64,000 nt of DNA from Myxococcota bacterium. Lineage in GTDB: Bacteria; Myxococcota_A; UBA9160; UBA6930. The notes under the pieces were generated by a model that saw only the letters and a list, made by a program, of their open reading frames with translations, had not been told where the DNA came from and did no database searches. The stretch is from contig JANQFK010000043.1 of the NCBI GenBank assembly GCA_028277885.1, positions 34,568-98,567 of the forward strand, given 5' to 3'. Made by a program: the position numbers and the translations under genes. The stretch's first letter is position 1; each line of letters starts with the position of its first letter. This document shows positions 1-8,660 of the stretch, piece by piece.

Positions 1-1
1 G

Positions 2-1093
2 GCGTCCGACATCCACTTCCAGGTCGGCAACCTCCCGCTGTACCGGTTCAACGGCAACCTCGTGGAGCTCCGCTACAAGGTGCTCACCGCCGAGGACACC
101 GAGGCGATGACCCGCCTGCTCGTCGAGGACGACCCGCGCGCGTCGGAGCTCGACTTCGAGGAGCTCGACCTCGCCTACGAGCTGCCCGGCGAGGGGCGCT
201 TCCGGGTCAACATCTCGCGCCAGCGGCGCTCCTTCAACATCGTGCTGCGGGTGATCCCGCTCCAGATCAAGTCCTTCGAGGAGCTCAACCTGCCGGGATA
301 CCTCCAGGACCTGGCCAACCTGCGCCGGGGCTACGTGCTGGTCACCGGCGCCACGGGCATGGGCAAGAGCACCACCCTCGCCTCCTTCATCAACGAGATC
401 AACCGGGTGCGCCGGGCGAAGATCATCACCATCGAGGATCCGATCGAGTTCGTGTTCACCCACGACAAGAGCATCATCACCCAGCGCGAGGTCGGCACGG
501 ACACCTCGAGCTTCCCCAACGCGCTGCGCGCGGCGCTGCGCCAGGACCCGGACGTCATCATGGTCGGCGAGATGCGCGACCTGGAGACCGTGGACACGTC
601 GCTCAAGGCGGCCGAGACGGGGCACCTGGTGTTCTCGTCGATCCACACCACCGACGTGGCCTCCACGATCGGCCGCCTGGTCTCGTTCTTCCCGGTGGCC
701 GAGCACCTCCAGGTGCGGGCGCGGCTGGCGGACAACCTGAAGGCGATCGTCTCCCTGCGGCTGCTGACGGACAAGAAGCAGACCGGCCGGGTGCCCGCCG
801 TGGAGGTGATGCGCAGCACGCGCACCATCCAGGAGTGCATCAAGGATCCCGCCAAGACCGCGGAGATCACGGAGTACCTCGCCCGGGGCCGCGGCGATCG
901 CATGCAGACCTTCGACCAGCACCTCCTCGACCTGCTGCGGGCCAACAAGATCTCCAAGGAGACCGCCCTGGCGGCCGCCTCGAACCCCGCGGACTTCCAG
1001 ACGAAGCTCGCCCTCGAGGGCGCCATCGACGACGAGCCGGTCGAGGACAAGCCCGCCGATCCCCTCGAGATCGACTCCGACAGCCGGTTCTAG
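2..1093 (+). CDS. pilT: Type IV pilus retraction ATPase, PilT/PilU family (5' truncated by window edge)
   Basis: Frame is open from base 2 (ASDIHFQVGN...); Walker A GATGMGKST, ITIEDPIEF, RQDPDVIMVGEMRD, HTTD motifs. The listed GTG at 62 is probably internal. Confidence 0.93.
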   Translation, partial: ASDIHFQVGNLPLYRFNGNLVELRYKVLTAEDTEAMTRLLVEDDPRASELDFEELDLAYELPGEGRFRVNISRQRRSFNIVLRVIPLQIKSFEELNLPGYLQDLANLRRGYVLVTGATGMGKSTTLASFINEINRVRRAKIITIEDPIEFVFTHDKSIITQREVGTDTSSFPNALRAALRQDPDVIMVGEMRDLETVDTSLKAAETGHLVFSSIHTTDVASTIGRLVSFFPVAEHLQVRARLADNLKAIVSLRLLTDKKQTGRVPAVEVMRSTRTIQECIKDPAKTAEITEYLARGRGDRMQTFDQHLLDLLRANKISKETALAAASNPADFQTKLALEGAIDDEPVEDKPADPLEIDSDSRF

Positions 1094-1095
1094 CC

Positions 1096-2325
1096 ATGGC
1101 GACGGACCCCAAGGCAAGCGTCGCCCGCTCCGACCTCGGCGAGGCCCTGCGCGAGGCCGCGGCCCACGCCGCGGCCCGCATCGAGGGCCGCGTGCTGGTG
1201 TTCGTGGGCGGCGGCGACGAGACCGCTCCGAAGCTGCGCGCCGCCGCCGGCTTCGCCAGCGCCGAGGAGGCCCGCGGCCTCGCCGACGACCTCGCGGCAC
1301 CGGTCGCGGACGTGCTGGGCGGCGGGGATCCCGCACCGCGCACGGACGACGGGAGCGCGCTCTGGGTGCTGCCCCTCGCCTGGGAGGACCGCCGACACGG
1401 CGCCCTGGCGGTGGTGACCGCCGAGCCCGTCGACGCACCGGGCGGCCAGCTGCTCGAGGGCGTCGCCCGGGAGGTGGCGCTGCGCCTCGACCACGCCGAC
1501 GCGCGGGCCCGCCTGGCCCGGGGCCCGGCGGACCCCGAGGAGGACAAGAGCGACGAGCTGCTCAAGCTCTCCGAGGCGCTCTTCAACCAGGACATCCAGC
1601 TGCTCCAGAACAACGAGCGTCTGGGCAAGGTCGAGAAGCTCAAGAACGACTTCATCGAGAAGATGTCCCGGGAGCTGCGCACCCCGCTCAACAGCATCAT
1701 CGAGTCCATCATCAGCGTGCTGGCGGGCGAGAACGAGCGGCTGTCGGACGGCGCCAAGCAGAGCCTGCGGACCGCCCTCGACGACGGCAGCTGCTTCCTG
1801 CGCACCCTCCAGAACATCCTCGACCTGTGGCGCATCAAGCAGAACGAGCTGCCCGCGGAGTTCCAGGAGGTGAACTTCCGGGAGGTCGTGGACGAGGCGA
1901 TCTTCAGCGTCCAGGACGTGCTGGGCGACAAGCCCGTGGTGATCGAGAAGCAGCTGAGCGAGCCGCTCCCCAAGGTGCGCACCGACCTCGCCAAGGTGAA
2001 CCAGATCCTGTTCCTGCTGCTCGAGAACGCGGTGAAGTTCACCCTCGAGGGCCGGGTCCGGATCTCGGTCGAGGTCGCGGCCGGGCAGCTCTGCTGCTCG
2101 ATCCAGGACGAGGGCATCGGGATCTGCCCCGACGACCGGCAGTTCATCTTCGACGAGTTCTTCCAGGTGGACGAGTTCGCGAGCAGCGGCTACCGCGGCG
2201 CCGGGCTCGGCCTGGCGCTGGTGCGCGACCTCGTCGGGCTGCTCGGCGGCGAGCTCGAGGTGAGCAGCGAGGTGGGGCGCGGCAGCACCTTCACCTTCCG
2301 GGTGCCCGTGGAGGTCCTGGGCTAG
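1096..2325 (+). CDS. Sensor histidine-kinase-like protein with intact HATPase domain but H-box His replaced by Arg
   Basis: ATG 2 nt after pilT stop; LKNDFIEKMSRELRTPLNSI (H-box), LLENAVKFT (N-box), DEGIGI (G1), GAGLGLALV (G2). Confidence 0.85.
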   Translation: MATDPKASVARSDLGEALREAAAHAAARIEGRVLVFVGGGDETAPKLRAAAGFASAEEARGLADDLAAPVADVLGGGDPAPRTDDGSALWVLPLAWEDRRHGALAVVTAEPVDAPGGQLLEGVAREVALRLDHADARARLARGPADPEEDKSDELLKLSEALFNQDIQLLQNNERLGKVEKLKNDFIEKMSRELRTPLNSIIESIISVLAGENERLSDGAKQSLRTALDDGSCFLRTLQNILDLWRIKQNELPAEFQEVNFREVVDEAIFSVQDVLGDKPVVIEKQLSEPLPKVRTDLAKVNQILFLLLENAVKFTLEGRVRISVEVAAGQLCCSIQDEGIGICPDDRQFIFDEFFQVDEFASSGYRGAGLGLALVRDLVGLLGGELEVSSEVGRGSTFTFRVPVEVLG

Positions 2326-2453
2326 GAGGCGGGCCCGAGAGGGTCAGCCGACGACGCGAGAGGTTCCGCGAAGCGGAATCGCAGCCAGCCGAGCGAGCCC
2401 TCCGGGCTCGCTTCGCGGCGGAAGCCGACCCATCCCGGGTCGGCCTGCTGGCC
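2323..2453. repeat. Interspersed hairpin element copy 1 (long form, modules D-C-B-A)
   Basis: Starts at the HK stop: TAGGAGGC...CCCGAGAGGGTCAGCCGACGACGCGAGAG GTTCCGCGAAGCGGAATC ... GCGAGCCCTCCGGGCTCGC ... CCGACCCATCCCGGGTCGG. Confidence 0.85.
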
Positions 2454-2478
2454 GCCCGACCCGGCTCGGTCCGGCTCG

Positions 2479-2509
2479 GGCCCCTCGGGGAGCCCCCGTG
2501 CCGAGGGCC
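2479..2509. terminator. Possible bidirectional terminator hairpin between convergent HK and rpoZ
   Basis: GGCCCCTCGG ... CCGAGGGCC inverted repeat (one bulge) between convergent stops. Confidence 0.35.
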
Positions 2510-2512
2510 GAC

Positions 2513-2731
2513 CTACTCGACCGGCGCCTCTTCCTCGTCCTCGGGGTAGTCGGGCTCGATGTAGCCCGCCGCGATCTCGCGCAGGGAGGTGACCACCTCC
2601 TTGTTGCCCTCGGTCTGGACCAGGGACCGCGCGCCCTTCTTGAGCTGCTTGCTGCGGATCGAAGCCATCTGCACCAGGTGGAAGCGGTTCGACACCCGAC
2701 GGGTGCAGTCCTCGATGGTGATGCGCGCCAT
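2513..2731 (-). CDS. rpoZ: DNA-directed RNA polymerase omega subunit
   Basis: [34 protein letters not shown]...[12 protein letters not shown]; 72 aa from the internal ATG. Confidence 0.93.
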   Translation of the reverse strand: MARITIEDCTRRVSNRFHLVQMASIRSKQLKKGARSLVQTEGNKEVVTSLREIAAGYIEPDYPEDEEEAPVE

Positions 2732-2795
2732 GGCGGGCCTCCGGAGAGCGGGAAGCGAGGAGGCGGAGACTAGACGACGCCCCCAGAGAAGGAAA

Positions 2796-2821
2796 CCCCG
2801 GCCGACTCGCGCCGGCCGGGG
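2796..2821 (-). terminator. Rho-independent-like terminator downstream of the histone-like gene
   Basis: Perfect 8-bp arms CCCCGGCC/GGCCGGGG; minus-strand transcript continues TTTCCTTCTC. Confidence 0.55.
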
Positions 2822-2848
2822 TCCCAAGACCCTTTCGGAATCGGGCGG

Positions 2849-3241
2849 TTAGGCCTTCTTCCGGCGTCGACGACGCGTGGTCTTCCTGGCGGCCTTCTTG
2901 CGAGTGGCCTTCTTGCGGCGGGTCGCCTTCTTGCGCGTGGCCTTCTTCTTGGTGGCCTTCTTCCGGCGACGGGTCGCCTTCTTGCGCGTACCCGCCTTCT
3001 TGCGGCGAGCCTTCTTGCGCGTGGCCTTCTTCTTCGTGGCCTTCTTGCGTCGGGCCTTCTTGCGCGTGGCCTTCTTCTTGGTGGCCTTCTTGCGCCGGGC
3101 CTTCTTGCGCGTGGCCTTCTTCCGAGTGGCCTTCTTGCGCGTGGCCTTCTTGCGGGTGGCCTTCTTCCGCGTCGTCTTCTTGCGACGCGTGGCCTTCTTC
3201 CGCGTCGCCTTCTTCCGGGTTGCCTTCTTCCGAGCTGCCAT
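2849..3241 (-). CDS. Histone H1-like/AlgP-like Lys-Arg-Ala repeat protein
   Basis: MAARKKATRKKATRKKATRRKK..., tandem KKATR/KKARR units; start taken at MAARKK. Confidence 0.75.
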   Translation of the reverse strand: MAARKKATRKKATRKKATRRKKTTRKKATRKKATRKKATRKKATRKKARRKKATKKKATRKKARRKKATKKKATRKKARRKKAGTRKKATRRRKKATKKKATRKKATRRKKATRKKAARKTTRRRRRKKA

Positions 3242-3723
3242 TCTTGGGTCACCCCCCTTGTGGTGGTCTGGAGCGCCGCGATCCCGCCGCTGTGGCATCG
3301 ACGGAAGCGTTCAGCCGTTCCACGGTCTCAGCTGGCGTTCCGCGCGGTACGCTCCTGCCCCCTATCGGAGCGCGGATCGGGCGACTTGACGGCAAACTGC
3401 CCTCGTTTCCACCGCAATCCGCAGCACTAGAGCCACAGTTGCGGCTGACGCTAACACCCGCTTTTCCGAGCCGTCAAGAGAGAAGCGCAAAAAAAACGCG
3501 AGGCTGGGAGAGTCAGCTGCGGGTGACCGGCCGGTTTCGTCGCGAAGGGCCGGATCCAACCCACGGGGGTGTGGCACACGACGTGACACTCCCGACGTGC
3601 CGAGCCGGGACGCTGCGAGCCGGGAGACGGCTCGCCCGAGCGGTCGGGAGACCCGGGAGAACGGGACGGGAGAAGGAAGTAAGTAAGGAAGGGACGCGAC
3701 CCGGGCGGGTCGGGAGCGTCGGC

Positions 3724-3816
3724 CTACCGCTTGCGCTTGTGCCGGGCGCGCTTCAGCAGCTTCTTCTTCTTGTGCTTGCGCATCTTCTTGCGGCGCTTCT
3801 TGATGACGCTGCCCAC
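3724..3816 (-). CDS. 30-aa basic mini-protein, AURKAIP1/COX24-domain (bS22-like)
   Basis: GTG start preceded by GAGAGGAG; VGSVIKKRRKKMRKHKKKKLLKRARHKRKR closely resembles the GSVIKKRRKRM..KKHRKLLR.TR..RR family. Confidence 0.85.
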   Translation of the reverse strand: MGSVIKKRRKKMRKHKKKKLLKRARHKRKR

Positions 3817-3903
3817 GCAGGCTCCTCTCGCGGAGAGGACTGGATAGTGGCTCCGCCCCATGGCGTCAACCGGCGCGCCGGGCCCGGAGGCCGGCCGGCC
3901 GCT

Positions 3904-4033
3904 GGCCGAGCGAGCCCTCCGGGCTCGCCTTGCGGCGGAAGGCGACCCATCCTGGGTCGGCCTCCTGGGGGGCTGACCCGAGAGGGTCAGCCGACGACGC
4001 GAGAGATTCCGCGAAGGCGGAATCGCGGCTAGG
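3904..4033. repeat. Interspersed hairpin element copy 2 (modules in permuted order B-A-D-C)
   Basis: GCGAGCCCTCCGGGCTCGC, GCGACCCATCCTGGGTCGG, GGCTGACCCGAGAGGGTCAGCC, ATTCCGCGAAGGCGGAAT; ends GGCTAGGCGG at the TPR gene stop. Confidence 0.85.
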
Positions 4034-4514
4034 CGGACTGGGGGGCGTGCTCGGGCAGCGGGGTCTCGCCCAGGCCGCGGCGCAGCCGGCCCAGCAGGCG
4101 GTTCAGCGGATGCCGCCGGGGCAGGAAGCCCAGCACGGGCCGGCGTCGCTGGCCCAGTGCCGCGAGGTCCCGGGCCATGGGGGAGTTCGCCGGGTCGATC
4201 ATCAGCCCGCGGCGCAGGTAGCGGATCGCCTCGGCCTTGAAGCCGAAGGCCAGGTGGACCCGAGCCAGGTTGTGGTAGAGCTCGGGGTTGAAGAACTCCT
4301 CCTTCGCGGCGGAGCGGCACAGCTCGAGGGCCTGGTTGAAGCGTCGCTCCACCATTGCCAGGGCCAGTCCGTAGAAGGAGCGGTAGCGGGGGTTCGCGCG
4401 GTCGAGCTGGTGCGCAGCGCGGAAGTGCTCGAGGGCCTCGGCGGGCAGCTCGTCGGCGACGAGCAGCTCGCGGCCTCTGCGGTACTCCTCTTCAGCGGTG
4501 AAGGTCGCGTCCAT
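4029..4514 (-). CDS. TPR-repeat protein
   Basis: ALEHFRAAHQLDRANPRYRSFYGLAL..., FNPELYHNLARVHLAFGFKAEAIRYLRRGLMIDP. Confidence 0.8.
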   Translation of the reverse strand: MDATFTAEEEYRRGRELLVADELPAEALEHFRAAHQLDRANPRYRSFYGLALAMVERRFNQALELCRSAAKEEFFNPELYHNLARVHLAFGFKAEAIRYLRRGLMIDPANSPMARDLAALGQRRRPVLGFLPRRHPLNRLLGRLRRGLGETPLPEHAPQSA

Positions 4515-4743
4515 GGTCGGGGGTGCCTCCTGGTCGTCCTTGCCGGCGGGTGCGGGGGTGCCGTGACCCGCCTCACCAACCGCCCGTCCTCAAGGCAAAC
4601 TGCGTGCCGATCCCCACGATCGGCAGCTGGGGCCCCAAGTGCCCGGGAACCGGGAAGATCGCGCGGAGGCGGCCGCGCCGGCGGCGGCGCGGCCGGGGAC
4701 GAATCCGTAATCGCGGTTACGAGAGCGTGCGTCCGGTCCCGGC

Positions 4744-6567
4744 TCAGCGCTCCAGGAGCGCGCCGCGCTCGGTGGCCTCGAAGGCCTCGCGGAGGGCGGC
4801 GAAGTCCTCGGGGCGGAGCTCGCGGAAGCTCTCGTCGCCCCGGGTGCGCCAGTAGAGGGGCGCGTCGGCGAGGCGCTCGCGGTGGAAGTGGTCGCGCTTC
4901 AGGTCCCGCACCAGGATCTTCTGGGTCTGGGTGAAGGTGAAGTCGTCCACCACGCGGACGTAGTCCGGGAACCACTTGCGGTCCATGCCGCCGTTGCGCA
5001 CCCGGTCCTCGCAGAAGTCGAAGAAGCCCTGGGGGTCGAAGCGGGCTCCCGGCCGCAGCCGCAGGGCCACCATGACGTGCTCGTCCGAGACCGGGCAGGG
5101 CACGCCGTAGGCCGCGGCCAGGTCCACGTCGGGGTGGTCCTGGATCAGGCGGGCGATCGGGGCCGCGGAGAAGTTCTCGCCGTCCTTGCGGATCCAGTCG
5201 TCCGTGCGGCCGTCGAAGAACAGGAAGCGGCGGTCCTCCACCACGCGGACGTGGCCCAGGTCGCCGGAGTGGTAGACGCCGTCGCGGTACTTGCCGGCGT
5301 TGGCCTCGGGGTTCTCGAAGTAGCCCTGGAACAGGCCCGTGTCCGCGGCGATGCGGCAGATCTCGCCCACCGCCTCGGCGTAGTTGAGGATCCGGCCGTC
5401 GGCGTCCACCTCGGCGGGAGGGCACTCGGAGCCGTCCTCGGCGAGGATCTTCACCGAGGCGTCGGTGATCTCGCCGACGCTTCCGCGCGGGTCCCCCTTG
5501 CGCCGGAACGTGCTGATGGCCGCCTCGGTGGAGCCGTACAGCTCGAACACGTCCTCGAGGCCCAGCCAGCGCTCGAAGCGGTCGAGGTCCGGCGGCGAGG
5601 CGCCGTTGCCCAGGGCGTAGCGGAGGCGGTTGTCGGGGTGGCGCGCCACCTCGGCGAGGATGCGCTCCTCGTCCCCCGCGTACTTGCGCTCCAGGGCCGA
5701 GAGCACGTAGTGGACGGGCTCGCCCACGTAGTTCCAGAACGTGACGCCGTGGCGCAGCACGTCCGGGACGAACTCGCTGGCGCTGAAGCGCTCGCGCACC
5801 GCCAGGGCCCCGCCCACCTGGAAGGCGGGGTGGAAGCCCAGGAACAGCGCGTTGGAGTGGAAGAGCGGCATGCAGGCGTAGCCCACCGCGTCGGCAGCGA
5901 GCCCGATGTTGCGCGACACCACCGTCCCGATCATCAGGAACTTGAGGTGGTTGTTGAGGATGCCCTTGGGCAGGCCGGTGGTGCCCGAGGTGTAGATCAC
6001 CATCAGCGGCTTCTCGGGCGACACCGCGGCGTCGGGCGCGGCGAGGCCCGGGCGCGCCGGGACCTCGGCGTCCAGGCAGCCCCGGAAGTCCCCGCCCGGG
6101 GCCCCCTCCCCGCCCCCCACCACCAGGACGTTCTCCGGGGCGAGGTGCTTGAGGGAGGACTGGACCCGCCGCAGCTCGGGGAGCAGCGCGGCGTCCACCA
6201 CCAGCACCCGGGCCCGGCTCTGGTCGAGGACGCCGGCCAGGGTCTGGCCCCGCAGGCCCGTGTTGATCCCGAACAGGGTGAGGCCCGCGTAGCCGCAGGC
6301 GCCGTAGAGCGAGAGCAGCTCCAGGTGGTTGTGGAGGAACATGGCGACGTGGCCGGGCCGCTCCTCGCTGATCGGCCCCAGCCGCGAGAGCAGCAGGTGC
6401 GCGGTGCGCACGCACTCGTCGCGGTACTCGCGGTAGGTCCAGCGCCGGTCCGCCGCCAGCAGGAAGGGGCGCTCGCCCACCTCGGGGTGCTCGGCGCGCG
6501 CCTCGATCTGGGCACCGAGGATCCAGGGGGCGTCGAAGGTCGGAGAGGATGCCTTCGGCTCGGTCAC
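4744..6567 (-). CDS. AMP-dependent acyl-CoA synthetase (long/very-long-chain FATP-like)
   Basis: MVIYTSGTTGLPKGI, ELYGSTEAAIS, HSGDLGHVRVVEDRRFLFFDGRTDDWIRKDGENFS. Confidence 0.9.
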   Translation of the reverse strand: MTEPKASSPTFDAPWILGAQIEARAEHPEVGERPFLLAADRRWTYREYRDECVRTAHLLLSRLGPISEERPGHVAMFLHNHLELLSLYGACGYAGLTLFGINTGLRGQTLAGVLDQSRARVLVVDAALLPELRRVQSSLKHLAPENVLVVGGGEGAPGGDFRGCLDAEVPARPGLAAPDAAVSPEKPLMVIYTSGTTGLPKGILNNHLKFLMIGTVVSRNIGLAADAVGYACMPLFHSNALFLGFHPAFQVGGALAVRERFSASEFVPDVLRHGVTFWNYVGEPVHYVLSALERKYAGDEERILAEVARHPDNRLRYALGNGASPPDLDRFERWLGLEDVFELYGSTEAAISTFRRKGDPRGSVGEITDASVKILAEDGSECPPAEVDADGRILNYAEAVGEICRIAADTGLFQGYFENPEANAGKYRDGVYHSGDLGHVRVVEDRRFLFFDGRTDDWIRKDGENFSAAPIARLIQDHPDVDLAAAYGVPCPVSDEHVMVALRLRPGARFDPQGFFDFCEDRVRNGGMDRKWFPDYVRVVDDFTFTQTQKILVRDLKRDHFHRERLADAPLYWRTRGDESFRELRPEDFAALREAFEATERGALLER

Positions 6568-6651
6568 GGGGTCACCTCCGGAGCAACTCGGGAAGGTAAC
6601 CCAGCCCCGAAGGACGGGCGCAAGGGGGCGGCCGGGGGCTCGGGAGTGGCG

Positions 6652-6885
6652 CTAGAACTCGATGATCTCGAGGATGTAGCGCTTCTTCTCCTTGCCGCTG
6701 GCGGCCGCCATGATGGTGCGGATCGCGGAGGCGTGGGCGCCTCCCTTTCCGATCACCTTGCCCAGATCGTCCTTCGCGACCCGCAGCTCGAGAACGTGAG
6801 CGTGCTCGCCGATCACTTCCTTGATCTGGACTTCGTCCGGCTTGTCGACCAGCGCCTTGACGATCGCTTCGATGAGCGGCTTCAT
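6652..6885 (-). CDS. khpA: KH-domain RNA-binding protein KhpA
   Basis: 77 aa MKPLIEAIVKALVDKPDEV...DLGKVIGKGGAHASAIRTIMAA. Confidence 0.93.
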   Translation of the reverse strand: MKPLIEAIVKALVDKPDEVQIKEVIGEHAHVLELRVAKDDLGKVIGKGGAHASAIRTIMAAASGKEKKRYILEIIEF

Positions 6886-7020
6886 GCGCCCCTCCGGCCG
6901 TTGAGCAGCCTGGATCTCTCTGCATCTGCACGGGACCTTGACACCGGGTCCGGCGCACGGTTGCGGCTCCAGTGTACGCCGGATCTGGGCGCCTCTGTGA
7001 ATTTTCCTGCCACGGCGGGC

Positions 7021-7048
7021 GGTTTCCCGCCTCGACGAGGCGGAAACC
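7021..7048. other. Hairpin in the divergent khpA/ABC intergenic region
   Basis: GGTTTCCCGCCTCGACGAGGCGGAAACC, near-perfect inverted repeat with a single bulged C. Confidence 0.4.
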
Positions 7049-7159
7049 CCCCGTAGCGACAGCGGGATCGGCCGGGCGCGGCTCCCGCCCGAAGTGCCGG
7101 CCTCCGCTCAAGTTTCCCCGCCGGGGGACGAATCGAGGCGGGTGGGGCTCCGGGAAAAC

Positions 7160-7837
7160 ATGCAGGTCCGGGCGGCGCGAAGCCGCTCCGAGGCGCTGCG
7201 GATCGAGGGGCTCGTCCAGCGCTTCGGACGCCGGGTGGTGCTCGATCGCGTGGACCTCGTGGTCGAGCCCGGCGAGTTCGTCGGGCTCGTCGGCGCCAAC
7301 GGCGTCGGCAAGTCCACCCTGCTGCGCTGCTGCGCCGGCATCCTGCAGCCGTCGCGCGGCGCGGCGTCGGTGTTCGGACAGCGCGCCGCGCGGGCACGGC
7401 GTCGCGGCTGGATCGGCCTGGCGGCGGGCGGCGAGCACCGCTTCGACCGGCGCCTCTCCCTCGCCGCCAACCTGCGCCACCACGCGCGTCTCGCCGCACT
7501 GCCCCGGCGCCGGGCCGAGGCCCGCATCCCCGAGCTCGCCGAGGCCTTCGGCGTGGCCGAGCACCTCGACACGCCCGCTGCGCAGTGCTCGAGCGGAGCC
7601 CGCGCGCGGGCGGACCTGGTGCGCGCGCTGCTGCCGGCTCCGCGCCTGCTGCTCCTCGACGAGCCGTTGCGCAGCATCGACGCCGAGAGCCGCGCGCGCG
7701 TCGCCGCCGCGCTGCGCGAGCGCGCGCGGGGCGCCGCCTGTGTCTGGGTCTCCCACGAGGCCGACGACCTCGCACGCCGCACGCAGCGTGTGGTGCGCCT
7801 CGAGAAGGGAACCCTCCAGCCCGGGCCGCTGCCGTGA
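7160..7837 (+). CDS. ABC transporter ATP-binding protein (ABC-2 type)
   Basis: Walker A GANGVGKST, degenerate signature CSSGARARADL, Walker B LLLLDEPLRSID. Confidence 0.87.
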   Translation: MQVRAARSRSEALRIEGLVQRFGRRVVLDRVDLVVEPGEFVGLVGANGVGKSTLLRCCAGILQPSRGAASVFGQRAARARRRGWIGLAAGGEHRFDRRLSLAANLRHHARLAALPRRRAEARIPELAEAFGVAEHLDTPAAQCSSGARARADLVRALLPAPRLLLLDEPLRSIDAESRARVAAALRERARGAACVWVSHEADDLARRTQRVVRLEKGTLQPGPLP

Positions 7838-8658
7838 GGCGCGCGCTGCACCGCGCCGGCGTCGCGGTCCGGCGCAGCGTCGCCGTCGCGCGGCGCGACC
7901 TCGCGCTGCGCCGCACCTACCGCGCCTCCCTGCTGCTCGGGCTGGGCTCGGGCGTGCTCGGGCTGCTCTCCTACCACTTCATCGGGCGCCTGGTGGAGCC
8001 CGGGGCCGCGGTCGGGAGCCAGGGCTACTTCGGCTTCGTCTGCGTCGGGCTGATGGTCCAGGGCGTGGTGGCCGCCAGCCTGGGCGGGCTGGGCAGCGGC
8101 CTCGCCCGGGAGGCCAACGAGGGCACCCTCGAGCCCGCGCTCCTGGCCGGGGCGGGCCCGGGCTCCCTGATCGTCGGGGCCGCCGTCACACCCGCCCTGC
8201 TGGCCCTGCTCCAGGCCGGCCTCTACGCCGCGGCGGGGGTCGGCCTGCTGGGCCTCGACCTCGGCGCCGCGCGCCCGGCCCCCGCCCTGCTCGCCCTCGC
8301 CCTCACCGTCCTGGCCTGCGCGCCGGTGGGCCTGCTGGCCGCCGCGGCCTGGCTCTGGCTGCGCCGGCCCGGCGCCGTCACCACGCTGGCGGTGTTCGGC
8401 TTCGGCTTCCTGGGCGGCGTCTACTTCCCCGTCGGCCTGCTGCCCGAGCCGTGGTCGCAGCTCGCCGCGTGGGTGCCCGTCGAGCCGGGGCTGTCGGCGA
8501 TCCGCGCCGCGCTGCTCGAGGGCGCGGGCTTCCGGGAGATCGGCCCCGCCCTCGCGCGCCTCGTCGTGCTGGCCGCCGTCGCGCTGCCGATCTCGGCGGG
8601 CGTGCTGCGCGCGGCGGTGGAGAGCGCCCGGCGTCGCGGCAGCCTGTGCCACGTCTAG
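7834..8658 (+). CDS. ABC-2 type transporter permease
   Basis: GTGA overlap with the ATPase; about six hydrophobic segments, VYFPVGLLPEPWSQLAAWVPVEPGLSAIRAAL. Confidence 0.83.
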   Translation: MRRALHRAGVAVRRSVAVARRDLALRRTYRASLLLGLGSGVLGLLSYHFIGRLVEPGAAVGSQGYFGFVCVGLMVQGVVAASLGGLGSGLAREANEGTLEPALLAGAGPGSLIVGAAVTPALLALLQAGLYAAAGVGLLGLDLGAARPAPALLALALTVLACAPVGLLAAAAWLWLRRPGAVTTLAVFGFGFLGGVYFPVGLLPEPWSQLAAWVPVEPGLSAIRAALLEGAGFREIGPALARLVVLAAVALPISAGVLRAAVESARRRGSLCHV

Positions 8659-8660
8659 GC

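Noticed and set aside
2849-3241. Dense short repeats suggestive of CRISPR
   Set aside because: Irregular codon-phased repeats (GCCTTCTTGCGCGTG) encoding KKATR units; no unique spacers.
3489-3496. A8 tract as terminator for the bS22-like gene on the minus strand
   Set aside because: The T8 on the minus strand is not preceded by a convincing stable hairpin.
3362-3589. 75-aa minus-strand ORF
   Set aside because: No homology-like pattern or clear SD; lies in an AT-richer intergenic region probably holding promoters.
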